A stretch of DNA of 64,000 nt, taken from assembly GCA_946220775.1 (NCBI GenBank), contig CAMIFC010000005.1, positions 1 to 64,000 on the forward strand, written 5' to 3'. Shown in pieces: positions 19,558 to 30,978 of this stretch. The first letter of the stretch is position 1; every line of letters begins with the position of its first letter. The position numbers and the translations under genes were made by a program. The DNA is from an uncultured Corynebacterium sp. (lineage in GTDB: Bacteria > Actinomycetota > Actinomycetes > Mycobacteriales > Mycobacteriaceae). Below the pieces are notes generated by a model that saw only the letters and a list, made by a program, of their open reading frames with translations, was not told the origin of the DNA and ran no database searches.

Positions 19558-19860
19558 ATGTACGCGATCGTCAAGACCGGCGGAAAGCAGTACAAGGTTG
19601 CCGAAGGTGACCTCGTCAAGGTCGAGAAGATCGAGGGTGAGCCAGGTTCTTCCGTGGCTCTCACCCCGGTTCTCGTCGTCGATGGCGCGGATCTGACCTC
19701 CGGTGACAAGCTGGAAAAGGTTTCCGTGAACGCGGAGATCGTTGAGCACACTCGTGGCCCAAAGATCCGCGGTATGCACTACAAGAACAAGACTGGTTAC
19801 AAGCGCCGCTGGGGCCACCGCCAGGACCTGACCGTCCTGAAGGTCACCGGCATCAAGTAA
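19558..19860 (+). CDS. rplU: 50S ribosomal protein L21
   Basis: 100 residues, normal L21 length. It begins [14 protein letters not shown] and ends with the basic [13 protein letters not shown] segment [17 protein letters not shown], both typical of the family. GAGGGG precedes the ATG. Cotranscribed with rpmA 68 nt downstream. Confidence 0.97.
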   Translation: MYAIVKTGGKQYKVAEGDLVKVEKIEGEPGSSVALTPVLVVDGADLTSGDKLEKVSVNAEIVEHTRGPKIRGMHYKNKTGYKRRWGHRQDLTVLKVTGIK

Positions 19861-19928
19861 CTCAACCGAGACACGCTCCTCGGGGCCGAACGGCCCAGGT
19901 GAGCAATTTCCCTTAAGGAGGGAGACTA

Positions 19929-20195
19929 ATGGCAACTAAGAAGGGTGCTTCTAGCTCCAGTAACGGCCGTGACTCCGAGGCCAAGCGTCTCGGTGTTAAG
20001 CGCTTCGGCGGCCAGCAGGTCAAGGCAGGCGAAATCCTGATTCGTCAGCGCGGCACCAAGTTCCACCCAGGTGAGAACGTCGGCCGTGGCGGCGATGACA
20101 CGCTGTTCGCACTGAAGGCAGGCGCCGTTCAGTTCTCCACCAAGCGCAACCGTCGCCTGGTGAACATCGTTGAGGATGAGGCTGTCGAGGTCTAA
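19929..20195 (+). CDS. rpmA: 50S ribosomal protein L27
   Basis: 88 residues. [29 protein letters not shown] is the characteristic flexible N-terminus that reaches towards the peptidyl-transferase centre. An AAGGAGGGAG ribosome-binding site precedes the ATG. A strong terminator follows at 20231. Confidence 0.97.
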   Translation: MATKKGASSSSNGRDSEAKRLGVKRFGGQQVKAGEILIRQRGTKFHPGENVGRGGDDTLFALKAGAVQFSTKRNRRLVNIVEDEAVEV

Positions 20196-20220
20196 ACCAC
20201 CACGACCACCTCACCAATAA

Positions 20221-21873
<1,653 letters not shown>

Positions 21874-21938
21874 AGACCTGGGTCACACTTTGTGGGGCGT
21901 TCTGAAGGGCGTCCTTAAGATTTGGCATACTGGTTCTT

Positions 21939-23354
21939 ATGGCCTCGTCAACGAATTCTGACTCTGCCAATCTTGACAATGCTGCCGAGGAGGACACTCC
22001 GGCGCATTCAAGCGATTCAGCGGATAGTACATCCGGGAAGGGGAGTACCCCCGCCTCGGATAGTCCCGCTCTTGGCTTTTCTTACTCTGGACCTTTCGAC
22101 GTCCCTCAGCAGCCGGCTCAACCGGTTCCCAGCTACGGTGTGCGTCCGATTCACACTCCTGGTCCCGTTGTCCCCGCAACCACCATTGAATTTCCTGAAC
22201 CGGAAGCTGATGAAGCTGATCCGGCGATGGGGCACGATTCCGATGTGCGCCGTGATATCGCCCGCGCCCGTCGTCTGGTGGTCAAGATTGGTTCCTCATC
22301 CTTGACCGACGATGACGGCCGGGTGGATCCTAGCCGCATCGATACCATCGCGGACGCCCTCGAAGCCCGCATGAGCCGGGACACGGACCTGATCGTCGTA
22401 TCCTCTGGTGCTGTGGCGTGTGGCATGGGTCCGCTGGAGCTACGTCAGCGTCCAACGGACTTGGCAACGAAGCAGGCCGCCGCATCGGTTGGCCAGGTGC
22501 TGCTGGCACAGGAGTGGGCGCGCAGTTTCGCTCGCTACGGTCGCACCATCGGCCAGGTTCTGCTCACCGCCTCGGATGCCGGTCGCCGCGACCGCGCCCG
22601 CAACGCGCAGCGCACGATTGATCGCCTGCGTCAGCTCTCAGCCGTCCCAATTGTCAACGAGAATGACACGGTCGCGACCTCTGAAATGCGCTTCGGCGAT
22701 AACGATCGTCTCGCCGCGCTCGTTTCCCACCTTGCATTCGCCGATGCGCTGGTCTTGCTGTCGGATGTCGATGGTCTCTATGATCGCAACCCCGCCGAAC
22801 CAGGCGCGAAGTTCATCGCCGAGGTTCGTAAGGGCAAGGACCTGATGGGCGTTGCTGCCGGTGATGGCGGTCGCCTGGGAACCGGTGGCATGGCGGCGAA
22901 GGTCACTGCCGCCCGTCTGGCGTCCCGCGCTGGTGTGCCGGTGCTGCTGACCTCGACCGAAAACATCGGCGCCGCGCTGGATACCGCCGAAGTTGGTACG
23001 TGCTTCTGGCCGCAGGAAGATCGACTGTCGGCCTGGAAGTTCTGGGTGCTTTATGCAGCGGATTCCGCGGGCAAGTTGGTTCTGGACGCCGGTGCGGCCG
23101 AAGCCGTCATCGAGAAGAACAAGTCGCTGCTCGCCGTCGGAATCACCGAGGTCGAAGGCGATTTCCAGCAAGGCGACATCGTTGACATTGTCGGCCCAGA
23201 CGGCCAGCTGCTTGGGCGCGGTGAGGTTGCCTACGATTCCGCGATGCTTGTCGGCATGATCGGCCAGCCCACCCCTGAGCTGCCCGAATTCGCCCGCCGT
23301 CCGGTGGTTCACACCGACTATTTGTCGTCCTACTCCAACCGTCAGCCACGGTGA
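21939..23354 (+). CDS. proB: Glutamate 5-kinase with N-terminal extension
   Basis: First step of proline synthesis: ATP-dependent phosphorylation of glutamate. The kinase core starts near residue 108 ([13 protein letters not shown]), with SSGAVACGM and NENDTVAT following; the C-terminal part has the length of a PUA domain. The first 100 residues (Ser/Pro/Asp/Glu-rich) are absent from usual ProB. ATG 21939 is supported by CATACT 7 nt upstream (leaderless). A shorter form from ATG 22227 is possible but has no ribosome-binding site. It lies after obg and before proA. Confidence 0.92.
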   Translation: MASSTNSDSANLDNAAEEDTPAHSSDSADSTSGKGSTPASDSPALGFSYSGPFDVPQQPAQPVPSYGVRPIHTPGPVVPATTIEFPEPEADEADPAMGHDSDVRRDIARARRLVVKIGSSSLTDDDGRVDPSRIDTIADALEARMSRDTDLIVVSSGAVACGMGPLELRQRPTDLATKQAAASVGQVLLAQEWARSFARYGRTIGQVLLTASDAGRRDRARNAQRTIDRLRQLSAVPIVNENDTVATSEMRFGDNDRLAALVSHLAFADALVLLSDVDGLYDRNPAEPGAKFIAEVRKGKDLMGVAAGDGGRLGTGGMAAKVTAARLASRAGVPVLLTSTENIGAALDTAEVGTCFWPQEDRLSAWKFWVLYAADSAGKLVLDAGAAEAVIEKNKSLLAVGITEVEGDFQQGDIVDIVGPDGQLLGRGEVAYDSAMLVGMIGQPTPELPEFARRPVVHTDYLSSYSNRQPR

Positions 23355-23364
23355 TTTTGCGGTT

Positions 23365-23390
23365 TTTATTTCGGACGCCATCCGGTTCCA
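23365..23390. repeat. GGACGCCA-type dispersed element (proB-proA gap)
   Basis: TTTTTATTTCGGACGCCA followed by TCCGGTT (core 23373-23380) lies in the 79-nt proB-proA gap. It is one of the few intergenic copies and shows the complete form with the T-rich tract upstream. Confidence 0.65.
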
Positions 23391-23433
23391 GTTCCTAGAA
23401 AAAGCCCGAACAAGTCACATAAGATAAGGAAAC

Positions 23434-24729
23434 ATGACTAGCGAAAACACTACTGACACCCTGACCCCGGAACGCCAAGCCGAGCGCAACGAAGTTCTTG
23501 ACAAGGCAGCCAAGGCCAAGGAAGCCAGCCGTGTTCTGCTGAGCACCGAGCAAAAGAATCAGCTGCTGTCCGCCGCTGCCGACGCGTTGGAGGCCAACAC
23601 CGACGCGATTCTGGCGGCCAACGAGGAGGACGTGAAGGCCGGTCGCGAACGTGGCTTCGACGACGCGCTGATCGACCGCTTGTCCTTGGACGCAGACCGT
23701 GTGAAGGGCATCGCCGGTGGCCTTCGCCAGGTTGTTGGCCTGCCAGATCCGGTCGGCGAGATCGTCCGTGGCCATACGCGTCCCAACGGCCTGCGTCTGA
23801 AGCAGGTTCGTACGCCGCTGGGCGTGATGGGCATGGTTTACGAAGCACGCCCGAACGTCACGGTCGATGCCTTCGGTCTGGCCGTGAAGTCCGGTAACGT
23901 CCCACTGCTCCGTGGCTCGAAGTCCGCGCGGGAAACGAACACCAAGTTGGTGGAGGTCCTGCAGGACGTCGCGGAATCCCAGGGGCTGCCACGCGAGATT
24001 GTGCAGCTGCTGCCATGCGAAACCCACGACTCGGTTCAGGACCTCATCACTGCACGTGGCCTGGTTGACCTGGTGATCCCACGTGGTGGCGCCCGACTGA
24101 TCGAGACGGTTGTTTTGAACTCGACTGTTCCGACGATCGAGACCGGTACGGGTAACTGCCATTTCTACATCGACGCCTCCGCAAAGGTGGACGAAGCCAT
24201 CGAGCTGCTGCTGAATGGCAAGACCCGCCGTTGCTCGGTGTGCAACGCGACCGAGGTTGTGCTGCTGGACGCGGCGCTGTCGGACGAGGATAAGACCAAG
24301 GTTCTGAAGGCGCTGCAGGATGCCGGAGTGACGATTCACGGGCAGAAGTCCCAGCTTGATGGGCTGATCGGTGACGTGGTGGAGGCCACGGAGGAAGACT
24401 GGACCGACGAGTACCTGAGCTTCGACATCGCCGCTGCCATCGTTGATGGTGTGGACGAAGCCATCGAGCACATCACCAAGTACGGATCTGGCCACACCGA
24501 GGGCATCTCTGCGCAGGACTACGCGGTGGTGTCTCAGTTCGAGAAGCTGGTGGATGCATCCACCCTGTCGATCAACACCTCCACCGCATGGACGGATGGT
24601 GAAATGTTCGGCTTCGGCGCGGAGATCGGTATCTCCACGCAGAAGCTGCACGCTCGTGGCCCGATGGGCCTGCCGGAGCTCACCTCCACCAAGTGGGTCC
24701 TGAACAGCGACGGCCAGGTTCGTCCGTAA
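23434..24729 (+). CDS. proA: Gamma-glutamyl phosphate reductase
   Basis: NADPH-dependent reduction of glutamyl-5-phosphate, the second step of proline synthesis (431 residues). The catalytic cysteine is C270 in [10 protein letters not shown]. The conserved [12 protein letters not shown] and GHTEGI segments are all present. The ATG has AAGGAAAC upstream. It forms a pathway pair with proB. Confidence 0.96.
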   Translation: MTSENTTDTLTPERQAERNEVLDKAAKAKEASRVLLSTEQKNQLLSAAADALEANTDAILAANEEDVKAGRERGFDDALIDRLSLDADRVKGIAGGLRQVVGLPDPVGEIVRGHTRPNGLRLKQVRTPLGVMGMVYEARPNVTVDAFGLAVKSGNVPLLRGSKSARETNTKLVEVLQDVAESQGLPREIVQLLPCETHDSVQDLITARGLVDLVIPRGGARLIETVVLNSTVPTIETGTGNCHFYIDASAKVDEAIELLLNGKTRRCSVCNATEVVLLDAALSDEDKTKVLKALQDAGVTIHGQKSQLDGLIGDVVEATEEDWTDEYLSFDIAAAIVDGVDEAIEHITKYGSGHTEGISAQDYAVVSQFEKLVDASTLSINTSTAWTDGEMFGFGAEIGISTQKLHARGPMGLPELTSTKWVLNSDGQVRP

Positions 24730-24732
24730 CGA

Positions 24733-24775
24733 CAGTGGCGCCAGTGGCAGCGCCGTAAGTGGCTGTGGCGCCATG
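24733..24775 (+). terminator. Possible hairpin after proA
   Basis: Two copies of the palindrome TGGCGCCA (24736-24743 and 24766-24773) can pair with each other around a 22-nt loop. No T-run follows; a weak terminator or simple repeat. Confidence 0.3.
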
Positions 24776-24818
24776 CTTCCTTAACACCCACTAACGCTGG
24801 TGCGATAGTCTGCTGTGC

Positions 24819-25481
24819 ATGGTTGAACTATCGGATCAGACGCAGTCCCACCCTCACCGCGCAGCCAAGCGCGTGGGCATTATGGGTGGGACTTTCGATC
24901 CCATCCACAACGGGCACCTTGTTGCCGGTTCTGAGGTCGCGGACATGTTCGACCTCGACCTGGTCGTCTATGTGCCGACTGGCCAGCCGTGGCAGAAGAA
25001 AGGGAAAAAGGTCTCCCCGGCGGAGGACCGGTACTTAATGACCGTCATCGCCACGGCGGCGAATCCCAGCTTCGTCGTGTCCCGAGCCGACATTGATCGA
25101 GGCGGGAACACCTACACCGTCGATACCCTCGCGGATATGCGTAAACAATTCCCCGATGCCGAATTGTTCTTCATCACCGGTGCCGATGCGCTGAACAAGA
25201 TTATTACCTGGCGCGACTGGGAGTCGATGTTCGACATGGCCAACTTCGTTGGCGTGACCCGTCCCGGCTACGAACTCGAAATGGATTTGTCCCAGGACAC
25301 CGCACCACTGAAGCGGGAAGTGGACGCCGGGCGGCTGAGCTTGGTGGAAATCCCCGCCATGGCGATCTCGTCCACCGACTGCCGCGACCGCGCCGAGAGT
25401 GGACGCCCCGTCTGGTACTTGGTGCCCGACGGCGTGGTCCAATACATCGCTAAGCACGGCATGTATCAGGCGCAAAGCTAG
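24819..25481 (+). CDS. nadD: Nicotinate-nucleotide adenylyltransferase
   Basis: Converts nicotinate mononucleotide and ATP to deamido-NAD (220 residues). The nucleotidyltransferase signature [11 protein letters not shown] is at 23-33, and ISSTDCR near the C-terminus is the second family motif. TAGTCT (24806-24811) is 7 nt before the ATG, suggesting a leaderless mRNA. The order nadD-rsfS-phosphatase-degV matches the mycobacterial nadD region. Confidence 0.94.
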   Translation: MVELSDQTQSHPHRAAKRVGIMGGTFDPIHNGHLVAGSEVADMFDLDLVVYVPTGQPWQKKGKKVSPAEDRYLMTVIATAANPSFVVSRADIDRGGNTYTVDTLADMRKQFPDAELFFITGADALNKIITWRDWESMFDMANFVGVTRPGYELEMDLSQDTAPLKREVDAGRLSLVEIPAMAISSTDCRDRAESGRPVWYLVPDGVVQYIAKHGMYQAQS

Positions 25482-25621
25482 CTTTTTCCAAGGTTGAGGC
25501 AGCAGATTTGTTTCTTTGAGCAGCTCAAGCGGGTAGAGTTGGATCGTTGAATAGTGCTTCATGGCGCACCGGCACTGTGCGCCGAATAATGCTTTAAGTT
25601 TTCTACCGTGAAAGGTTTCGC

Positions 25622-26095
25622 TTGACCGCCCAACCAGAATCCATTGCCCTTGCCGGGGTGGCAGCTAAGGCTGCCGATTCCAAGCAAGGGGAAGACATCT
25701 TGGTCATCGATGTCTCTGACCGCCTCGCGATCATCGACTGCTTCGTGGTCGTCACCGGTGATAATGAGCGTCACGTCAATTCAATCGTCGATGAGGTTGA
25801 GGACGAGCTCATTGAGCAGGGCAGCAAGCCACTGCGTCGCGAAGGCAAAGGGGAAGGCCTGTGGGTTCTGCTGGACTATGGCGATGTTGTCGTCCACGTC
25901 CAGCGTCGCGCGGAGCGCGAATTCTACGCACTCGATCGCCTCTTCCTAGACGCTCCGCAGATCGAGGTCGAAGGCGTCGAGCAGGTTGATCGTGGTGCGA
26001 ATTGGGATCCGAACACCGAGGTTGACGTCCTCGATGTCGAATCGATCGATGACTTGCCACTGGCTGGCCCAGCGCCAGATGCCGAGGAACTCTAA
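25622..26095 (+). CDS. rsfS: Ribosomal silencing factor RsfS
   Basis: Binds L14 and blocks subunit joining (157 residues). The RsfS core DILVIDVSDRLAIIDCFVVVTGDNERHVNSI and the VVVHVQRRAEREFYALDRLF segment are clear. The C-terminal 40 residues are an acidic extension. The start is TTG 25622 with GAAAGG 6 nt upstream; no ATG or GTG in frame fits. Confidence 0.93.
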   Translation: MTAQPESIALAGVAAKAADSKQGEDILVIDVSDRLAIIDCFVVVTGDNERHVNSIVDEVEDELIEQGSKPLRREGKGEGLWVLLDYGDVVVHVQRRAEREFYALDRLFLDAPQIEVEGVEQVDRGANWDPNTEVDVLDVESIDDLPLAGPAPDAEEL

Positions 26096-26104
26096 GGCAC
26101 GTTC

Positions 26105-26863
26105 ATGGAACGTAGGCTTATTCTGATCCGCCACGGTCAGACGGAATACAACGCAACGGGGCGCATGCAAGGGCAATTGGATACGCCCCTGTCGGCAGTC
26201 GGGATTTCTCAAGCTCGAGAAGTCGCAGCGGCTGCGGTGGAATGGAACGTGTCTCACGTGGTGGCGTCCGATTTGGAAAGGGCGCAGGATACGGCGAAGG
26301 TCCTTGCTGACGCATGGGGCCTGAAGGTACACACGGACGCCCGGTTCCGGGAGACCGACCTCGGCCGATGGCAAGGTGGCTCGCACCAGGAAATCGATCG
26401 TGACTACCCAGGTCAGCGGGCATATTGGCGGCACGACCCGCATTGGTCTCCGCCAGAAGGCGAGACCCGCTTGGAGGTTGCCGAACGCGCATTTGCTGGG
26501 GTGCAGGACCTGATGGCGTCCGATAGTTTTTCGGGCACGGTTGTGGTCGTGGCGCATGGCGGGACGATCGCGGCGCTGACGTCCCGGCTGTTGGATATCC
26601 CGGCGCAGCATTACCCAATGTTCACGCGGCTGGGTAATACGTGTTGGGCGGAGCTCGTGGCACGTCCGGCGTCCCCATTCGGCGATGAGGTGTTGGACGT
26701 CCCGCGCACCGACCCGGCGGTAGATGGCTCCACTGTGCCCGTGATTCCGGCAGTGCCAACGGACTGGTGGCGCGCGCCACAATGGTTCCTGGAAGGTTGG
26801 AACGTTGGGGTGTCGAGCATGAGCCAAAGCGCCCCAAACCCGGACGAAGGGCAGGTCAAATAG
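26105..26863 (+). CDS. gpgP: Histidine phosphatase family protein, GpgP-like
   Basis: Phosphoglycerate-mutase-fold phosphatase (252 residues). The phospho-accepting histidine is H10 in LIRHGQTEYN. A second arginine (SDLERAQDTA), a glutamate (RFRETDLGRWQG) and VAHGG complete the active site. In mycobacteria the gene at this position after rsfS is glucosyl-3-phosphoglycerate phosphatase (GpgP, methylglucose lipopolysaccharide synthesis). The assignment rests on this synteny plus the fold; another phosphatase role is possible. The degV ATG follows the TAG directly. Confidence 0.75.
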   Translation: MERRLILIRHGQTEYNATGRMQGQLDTPLSAVGISQAREVAAAAVEWNVSHVVASDLERAQDTAKVLADAWGLKVHTDARFRETDLGRWQGGSHQEIDRDYPGQRAYWRHDPHWSPPEGETRLEVAERAFAGVQDLMASDSFSGTVVVVAHGGTIAALTSRLLDIPAQHYPMFTRLGNTCWAELVARPASPFGDEVLDVPRTDPAVDGSTVPVIPAVPTDWWRAPQWFLEGWNVGVSSMSQSAPNPDEGQVK

Positions 26864-27823
26864 ATGACAGTGCAGGTAGTCACGGATTCGTCCAGCTGCT
26901 TGCCGAAGGCGATGGCGGAGGACGCCGGGATTATCGTCGTGGATATTTACACGACGGGTCAGGGGGCAGAAAAAACGACGTCCGGCGTGGGTTCTTTGGA
27001 GCTCGCGGCGACCTATGCGCGCTTGCTGGAACGCGGGAATGACGCCGGGGTAGTGGCTCTGCACCTGTCGAAGGAACTATCGTCCACCTGGTCAAACGCG
27101 GTGACCGCCGCGGGGATCTTCGACGGTAAGGTCCGGGTCTTGGACACGAACTCCGCCGGCATGGTGCTCGGATACGCCGCTTTGAAGGCGGCACGGTGCG
27201 CGCAGCTGGGCGGGGATCTGGAAGAGGTAGCGGAAGTCGCCGGGAAGGTCATCGAATCCGCCAAGCTGTGGCTGTATGTCCACAAGCTGGATAGCCTGCG
27301 CAGGGGTGGCCGACTGTCCGCTGGCCGGTCGTTTCTGACCACCGCGCTGGCGATCAAGCCGATCTTCCAACTCTCTGGCGGAGAGCTGCACCTGGCTGCG
27401 AAGACGCGCACTCAGGCCAAAGCGATGGACAAGATGGTCGAGTTCTTCCGCAACGAGATTGTGGCGGTGGGGCGAGCGGCGGAAGAGTCCGGCAGCGAAC
27501 CACAGCCGATACGCGCGGCCGTCCACGAAGCCGAAGCGAAGGAAACCGCGGTGCGATTGCAGGAGCGGTTGGAAGAACTCGTGGGGGAGCTGCACTCGCA
27601 GTTGGAGGTACAGCTTGAGACCGAAGCCGTCGACGAGGCATCGGGGGAGCACGGCAAGGAAAGCCGGGACGGCAAGGACCACAAGGGCGCACGGGATAAG
27701 AAAGCCGCAGAGCACCTTCCTGCCCAGTTGCCCGAGGTGATCGTTGACCTCGTGGAGATCTCCCCGGCGATGGCTGTTCACACTGGTCCTGGCGCTGTGG
27801 GTTTGGTCACCACGTTGTATTAG
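26864..27823 (+). CDS. DegV family protein
   Basis: Fatty-acid-binding DegV fold (319 residues): VQVVTDSSSCLP at the start, then LSKELSSTWSNAV and RRGGRLSAGRSFLTTALAIKPIF. Some DegV proteins deliver fatty acids to a fatty acid kinase. A charged insert near residues 260-285 (EHGKESRDGKDHKGARDKK) is unusual and probably a surface loop. The ATG abuts the stop of the preceding phosphatase, so the two are coupled. Confidence 0.9.
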   Translation: MTVQVVTDSSSCLPKAMAEDAGIIVVDIYTTGQGAEKTTSGVGSLELAATYARLLERGNDAGVVALHLSKELSSTWSNAVTAAGIFDGKVRVLDTNSAGMVLGYAALKAARCAQLGGDLEEVAEVAGKVIESAKLWLYVHKLDSLRRGGRLSAGRSFLTTALAIKPIFQLSGGELHLAAKTRTQAKAMDKMVEFFRNEIVAVGRAAEESGSEPQPIRAAVHEAEAKETAVRLQERLEELVGELHSQLEVQLETEAVDEASGEHGKESRDGKDHKGARDKKAAEHLPAQLPEVIVDLVEISPAMAVHTGPGAVGLVTTLY

Positions 27824-27841
27824 AGTCACAGTTACGTCGGC

Positions 27842-27867
27842 TGTCCACAGCCGGTGAGTTATCCACA
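27842..27867. promoter_or_regulatory. DnaA-box-like pair upstream of comEA
   Basis: TTATCCACA (27859-27867) is a perfect DnaA box. A second related sequence, TGTCCACA (27842-27849), lies 9 nt before it in the same orientation. They sit between degV and comEA. Two sites can titrate or respond to DnaA but do not make a replication origin. Confidence 0.55.
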
Positions 27868-27941
27868 GGCTCCTGCGGTTTTGTGCTCCCGCGGTGGCTG
27901 TCCTTGGTCGATTGCCCTGCGCATGTGCTGAAGTGTGCGCC

Positions 27942-28886
27942 ATGGCAGGGATTAGAGGGCAACAAGCCACGCAGTCCACTCGGGTGGGGACAACCGACAA
28001 TCAGAGCGACAACACGCCACAGCTTTCCGCGAGCACCATTGGGGCCAAAGGACTAGACACGCTGCGACAGCGCGTCACCGCATTGACCCAGCCGATGCCG
28101 GGGCACGAAACACAGTTGGTGGATTTTGAGTCGCGCTCGTCACTTAGCCCACGCGCCGTCAAAGCGCTGGTTGTGGTGGTCGTGCTCGTCGCGGCGGGGG
28201 CGCTGGGATTGTGGTTTGCCCGCGGCGATGGTCGCGTCGATTCTTCGGACGCCAACCCGGCCACAGTCATTAATCCCGCCGGGAGAATGGATAGCGGTGC
28301 CACGAAGCCCGCAGACAACCTCGCCCCGCAGGCGGACGAAAACGCACCGCCGACGGATGGCGCCGCCCCGCTGGCTGAAGTCACCGCGGCGCCCGCTGAC
28401 GTGGTGGTTTCCGTACAGGGGCGGGTGACCCATCCGGGGTTGTTGCGGATGAGCAGCGAAACTCGTGTGGGGGAGGCCGTGGATCGTGCCGGAGGTGCGG
28501 CACCGGAGGCCAACCTGATGAAGTTGAATTTGGCCGAGAAAGTGGTCGATGGCATGCAAATTGTCGTCGATCGGCATGGCTCGCATGTCGTGCTGCCCGG
28601 CGCGGTGGCCGGGCCAACGGGACAGCCAGCCGAGGCAGCTGGAGGGCAGCCTCCTGGTGCCAATCCCGGCGTTAATGGGCACGCCGCGGATGGCAAAGTG
28701 AACATCAACACCGCAGATTCCACTGCGCTGGAAACGCTAGACGGGGTAGGGCCAGCGACAGCGACATCAATTCTGGAGTGGCGGGAATCCAACGGCCCAT
28801 TTGCCAGCATCGAACAACTGATGGAGGTTCGGGGCATCGGACCAGGCAAGTTCGCGGCGATGAAAGACAAGGTGACGGTGTCGTGA
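27942..28886 (+). CDS. comEA: ComEA family DNA-binding protein
   Basis: DNA receptor of the competence type (314 residues from ATG 27942; GTG 27894 is an alternative). A cytoplasmic N-terminus is followed by one membrane helix (AVKALVVVVVLVAAGALGLWFA) and an extracytoplasmic low-complexity region. An SLBB domain (VVVSVQGRVTHPGLLRM) and two helix-hairpin-helix motifs (VNINTADSTALETLDGVGPATATSIL, GIGPGKFAAM) follow. A repeat copy lies inside and is read SSDANP. comEC overlaps by 4 nt (GTGA). Whether corynebacteria use this for DNA uptake is not settled. Confidence 0.88.
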   Translation: MAGIRGQQATQSTRVGTTDNQSDNTPQLSASTIGAKGLDTLRQRVTALTQPMPGHETQLVDFESRSSLSPRAVKALVVVVVLVAAGALGLWFARGDGRVDSSDANPATVINPAGRMDSGATKPADNLAPQADENAPPTDGAAPLAEVTAAPADVVVSVQGRVTHPGLLRMSSETRVGEAVDRAGGAAPEANLMKLNLAEKVVDGMQIVVDRHGSHVVLPGAVAGPTGQPAEAAGGQPPGANPGVNGHAADGKVNINTADSTALETLDGVGPATATSILEWRESNGPFASIEQLMEVRGIGPGKFAAMKDKVTVS

Positions 28887-30965
28887 CCGACACTGCTCGC
28901 CGACACGCCACCGACCGCGACCCACGATCACCCGATGCGATTCGTCGTCGGCGTGGGCCAGACCTGAGGCTAGCGCCAAGTGCTGCGCTGGCGTGGCTGG
29001 CGGTGGCGGTCACGATTCACCTGCGGAGCATCCTTCCTGTGCTGGTGTTTGCGTGTGTTGCGGTCTTGCTGTGGGGCATTACCCGTCAGCTCCGTCGTGG
29101 CACTTGGGCGCAGTGGCACCAAGCAACGATCGGGTGGTTGTACTCGGGATTGGCTTCGGCGGTGGTGGCCGCCATCGCAGCTGGGGCGGTGGCGCTGCGG
29201 ATCACCCGAATAGACCAGCACCCACTGATTAAGCAGGCAGCCGATGGTGGCGGGAGCTTTCGCGGCGAGGTCAGCGTGACTGGTGGAATGCGACAGCTCG
29301 CCGGTGGGGTGGCGAAGGTGCCGGTGAACGTACCAGGGCTGGGGGACGTCGCATTGTTCATGAACCCGGATCACCTCACCCCGCAGGTGATGAACGCACA
29401 ACCTGGCACGGGGCTCGCGCTTGCTGCACGGGTGCGCACCTCGGATCAGGCAGACCTCATCCCGATTACCTTGTCCTCCAGCCGCTCAGCAGAGTTGGCC
29501 CACGAGCCACAAGGCATCGCAGGTGCGAGTGCCCAGGTCCGCAGCACGATTCGAGAGCTCGCGCGGGGACTCACCGAGACCACCGCAGGAACCCGGTGGG
29601 GTAGTTGGCTCGGGGATGCCCCATCGCTGATTCCCGGCATGGTGTTAGGGGATACGTCGTTGATGTCCCCGGAGGTGCGCCAGACCTTCTTGGCCACCGG
29701 GCTCAGCCACCTTACGGCGGTCTCTGGCCTGCACGTGGCTATCGTTGCGTCTTCCGTGATGGTGGCAACTACGGCAGTAGGCCTGGCGCGGCGCACTCGT
29801 CTGGTGTGCGTGATGGGGGTCAATTCTGCTGTTCGCACTGGTGGTGGGCTCAGAACCGAGCATCATTCGGGCAACCACCATGGGGCTGGTGGGAGTAGTG
29901 GCCGTCGCGAGTTCCCGGTGGAGCGATTCGCTTTCCGCCCTGGCGGTGGCTGTGTTGTTGGTGTTGTTGTGCGCGCCGGGCATGGCGGTGCGCTACAGCC
30001 TGGTGTTATCCGTGGTTGCCACGATTGCCATCATCGCGGGCTCCCCGTTGCTTGGCCGGCAGTTGATTCGTGCTTGGCAGCGGGTGACCCGTCGTCGGTG
30101 GAACCGTGACCCGAATGTTGCCGAGGCGATGGTGCTGCGAGCCTTCGCCGTGGCCATCGTCGCAGATGTGGCCACCCAGCCGATCATTGTGCTGATGACG
30201 GGCGTATTTTCCCCCGTCGCAGTGCTGGCCAACGTTGTGGTGGGATTTGCCGTCGCCCCGCTGATGGTGGTGGGGCTTTTCGCCGGGCTCGCAGGAGTTC
30301 CGTTGTTGGCACTCGGCGCCCCAGCAGCAGTCGGCGCAGTCTTTTACGCACCCACCGCACCCTTCGCGTGGTGGATCAGTAGCGTGGCAGGCAAGCTCTC
30401 CCAAGCGCCGGTCGTTCACGTTCCTGCTGGGTGGGGCTGGGCATTACTGTGGTCGGTTCTGTTGATCATCCTAATTGCGGCAGGTCTCGGTCGCCTGCCG
30501 TGGCCCGCAATCCCGCTGGTCATCGCAGTTTTCATTCTTGCCCACCGCCTCGACGTGCTGACTATCGGCCCCTACGCGCCAACCGACCCGCAGCAATGGG
30601 GGCGGGACCTCACCAAAGTCACCGGGTGGACCGTCGCAGTGTGCGCCGGTGATCCACCTCAGATTTTCTTTCCGGACGCCACCCCGTTCACCTGCCAATC
30701 TCCCCGGGGAGCGGTACGGGTGCGGGCGGGTGGCGTCCTAAAAAATGGGGGAGAACACACGAAACCGACGGTCACGATCGTGGCGACAGAGCAAGAGGCG
30801 GCGCGTGTGCGGGTGGCGGACCTGATTGTTGTCGCTGGTTGTGCTGGGGAGAGTCGCAGTCACGGGCGGCCGACGCGCACCACTGACGGTGCGTACGTGC
30901 ACTACCTGTGCGCCGATGGGGCGGCGATGCTCACGGAACAGGGGCTTGTGGTTTCCGGTGGGTAG
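28883..30965 (+). pseudogene. comEC: ComEC/Rec2 family DNA channel, frameshifted
   Basis: Polytopic membrane protein of the competence channel type. GTG 28883 overlaps the comEA stop (GTGA). The first frame carries the DUF4131-like N-terminus and the GLSHLTAVSGLHVAI signature. At the five-G run 29815-29819 the frame breaks; removing one G joins it to the second part, which has further membrane helices (SLSALAVAVLLVLLCAPG, ADVATQPIIVLMTG, NVVVGFAVAPLMVVGLFAGL). The joined product would be 693 residues. The C-terminal metallo-beta-lactamase motif of longer ComECs is not seen. Two inverted repeat copies (30674, 30731) lie near the 3' end. Confidence 0.82.
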
Positions 30966-30978
30966 GGGAGCATCTGGC

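Noticed and set aside
27842..27867. Replication origin at the DnaA boxes
   Set aside because: Only two boxes, no AT-rich unwinding region, and no dnaA/dnaN neighbourhood.
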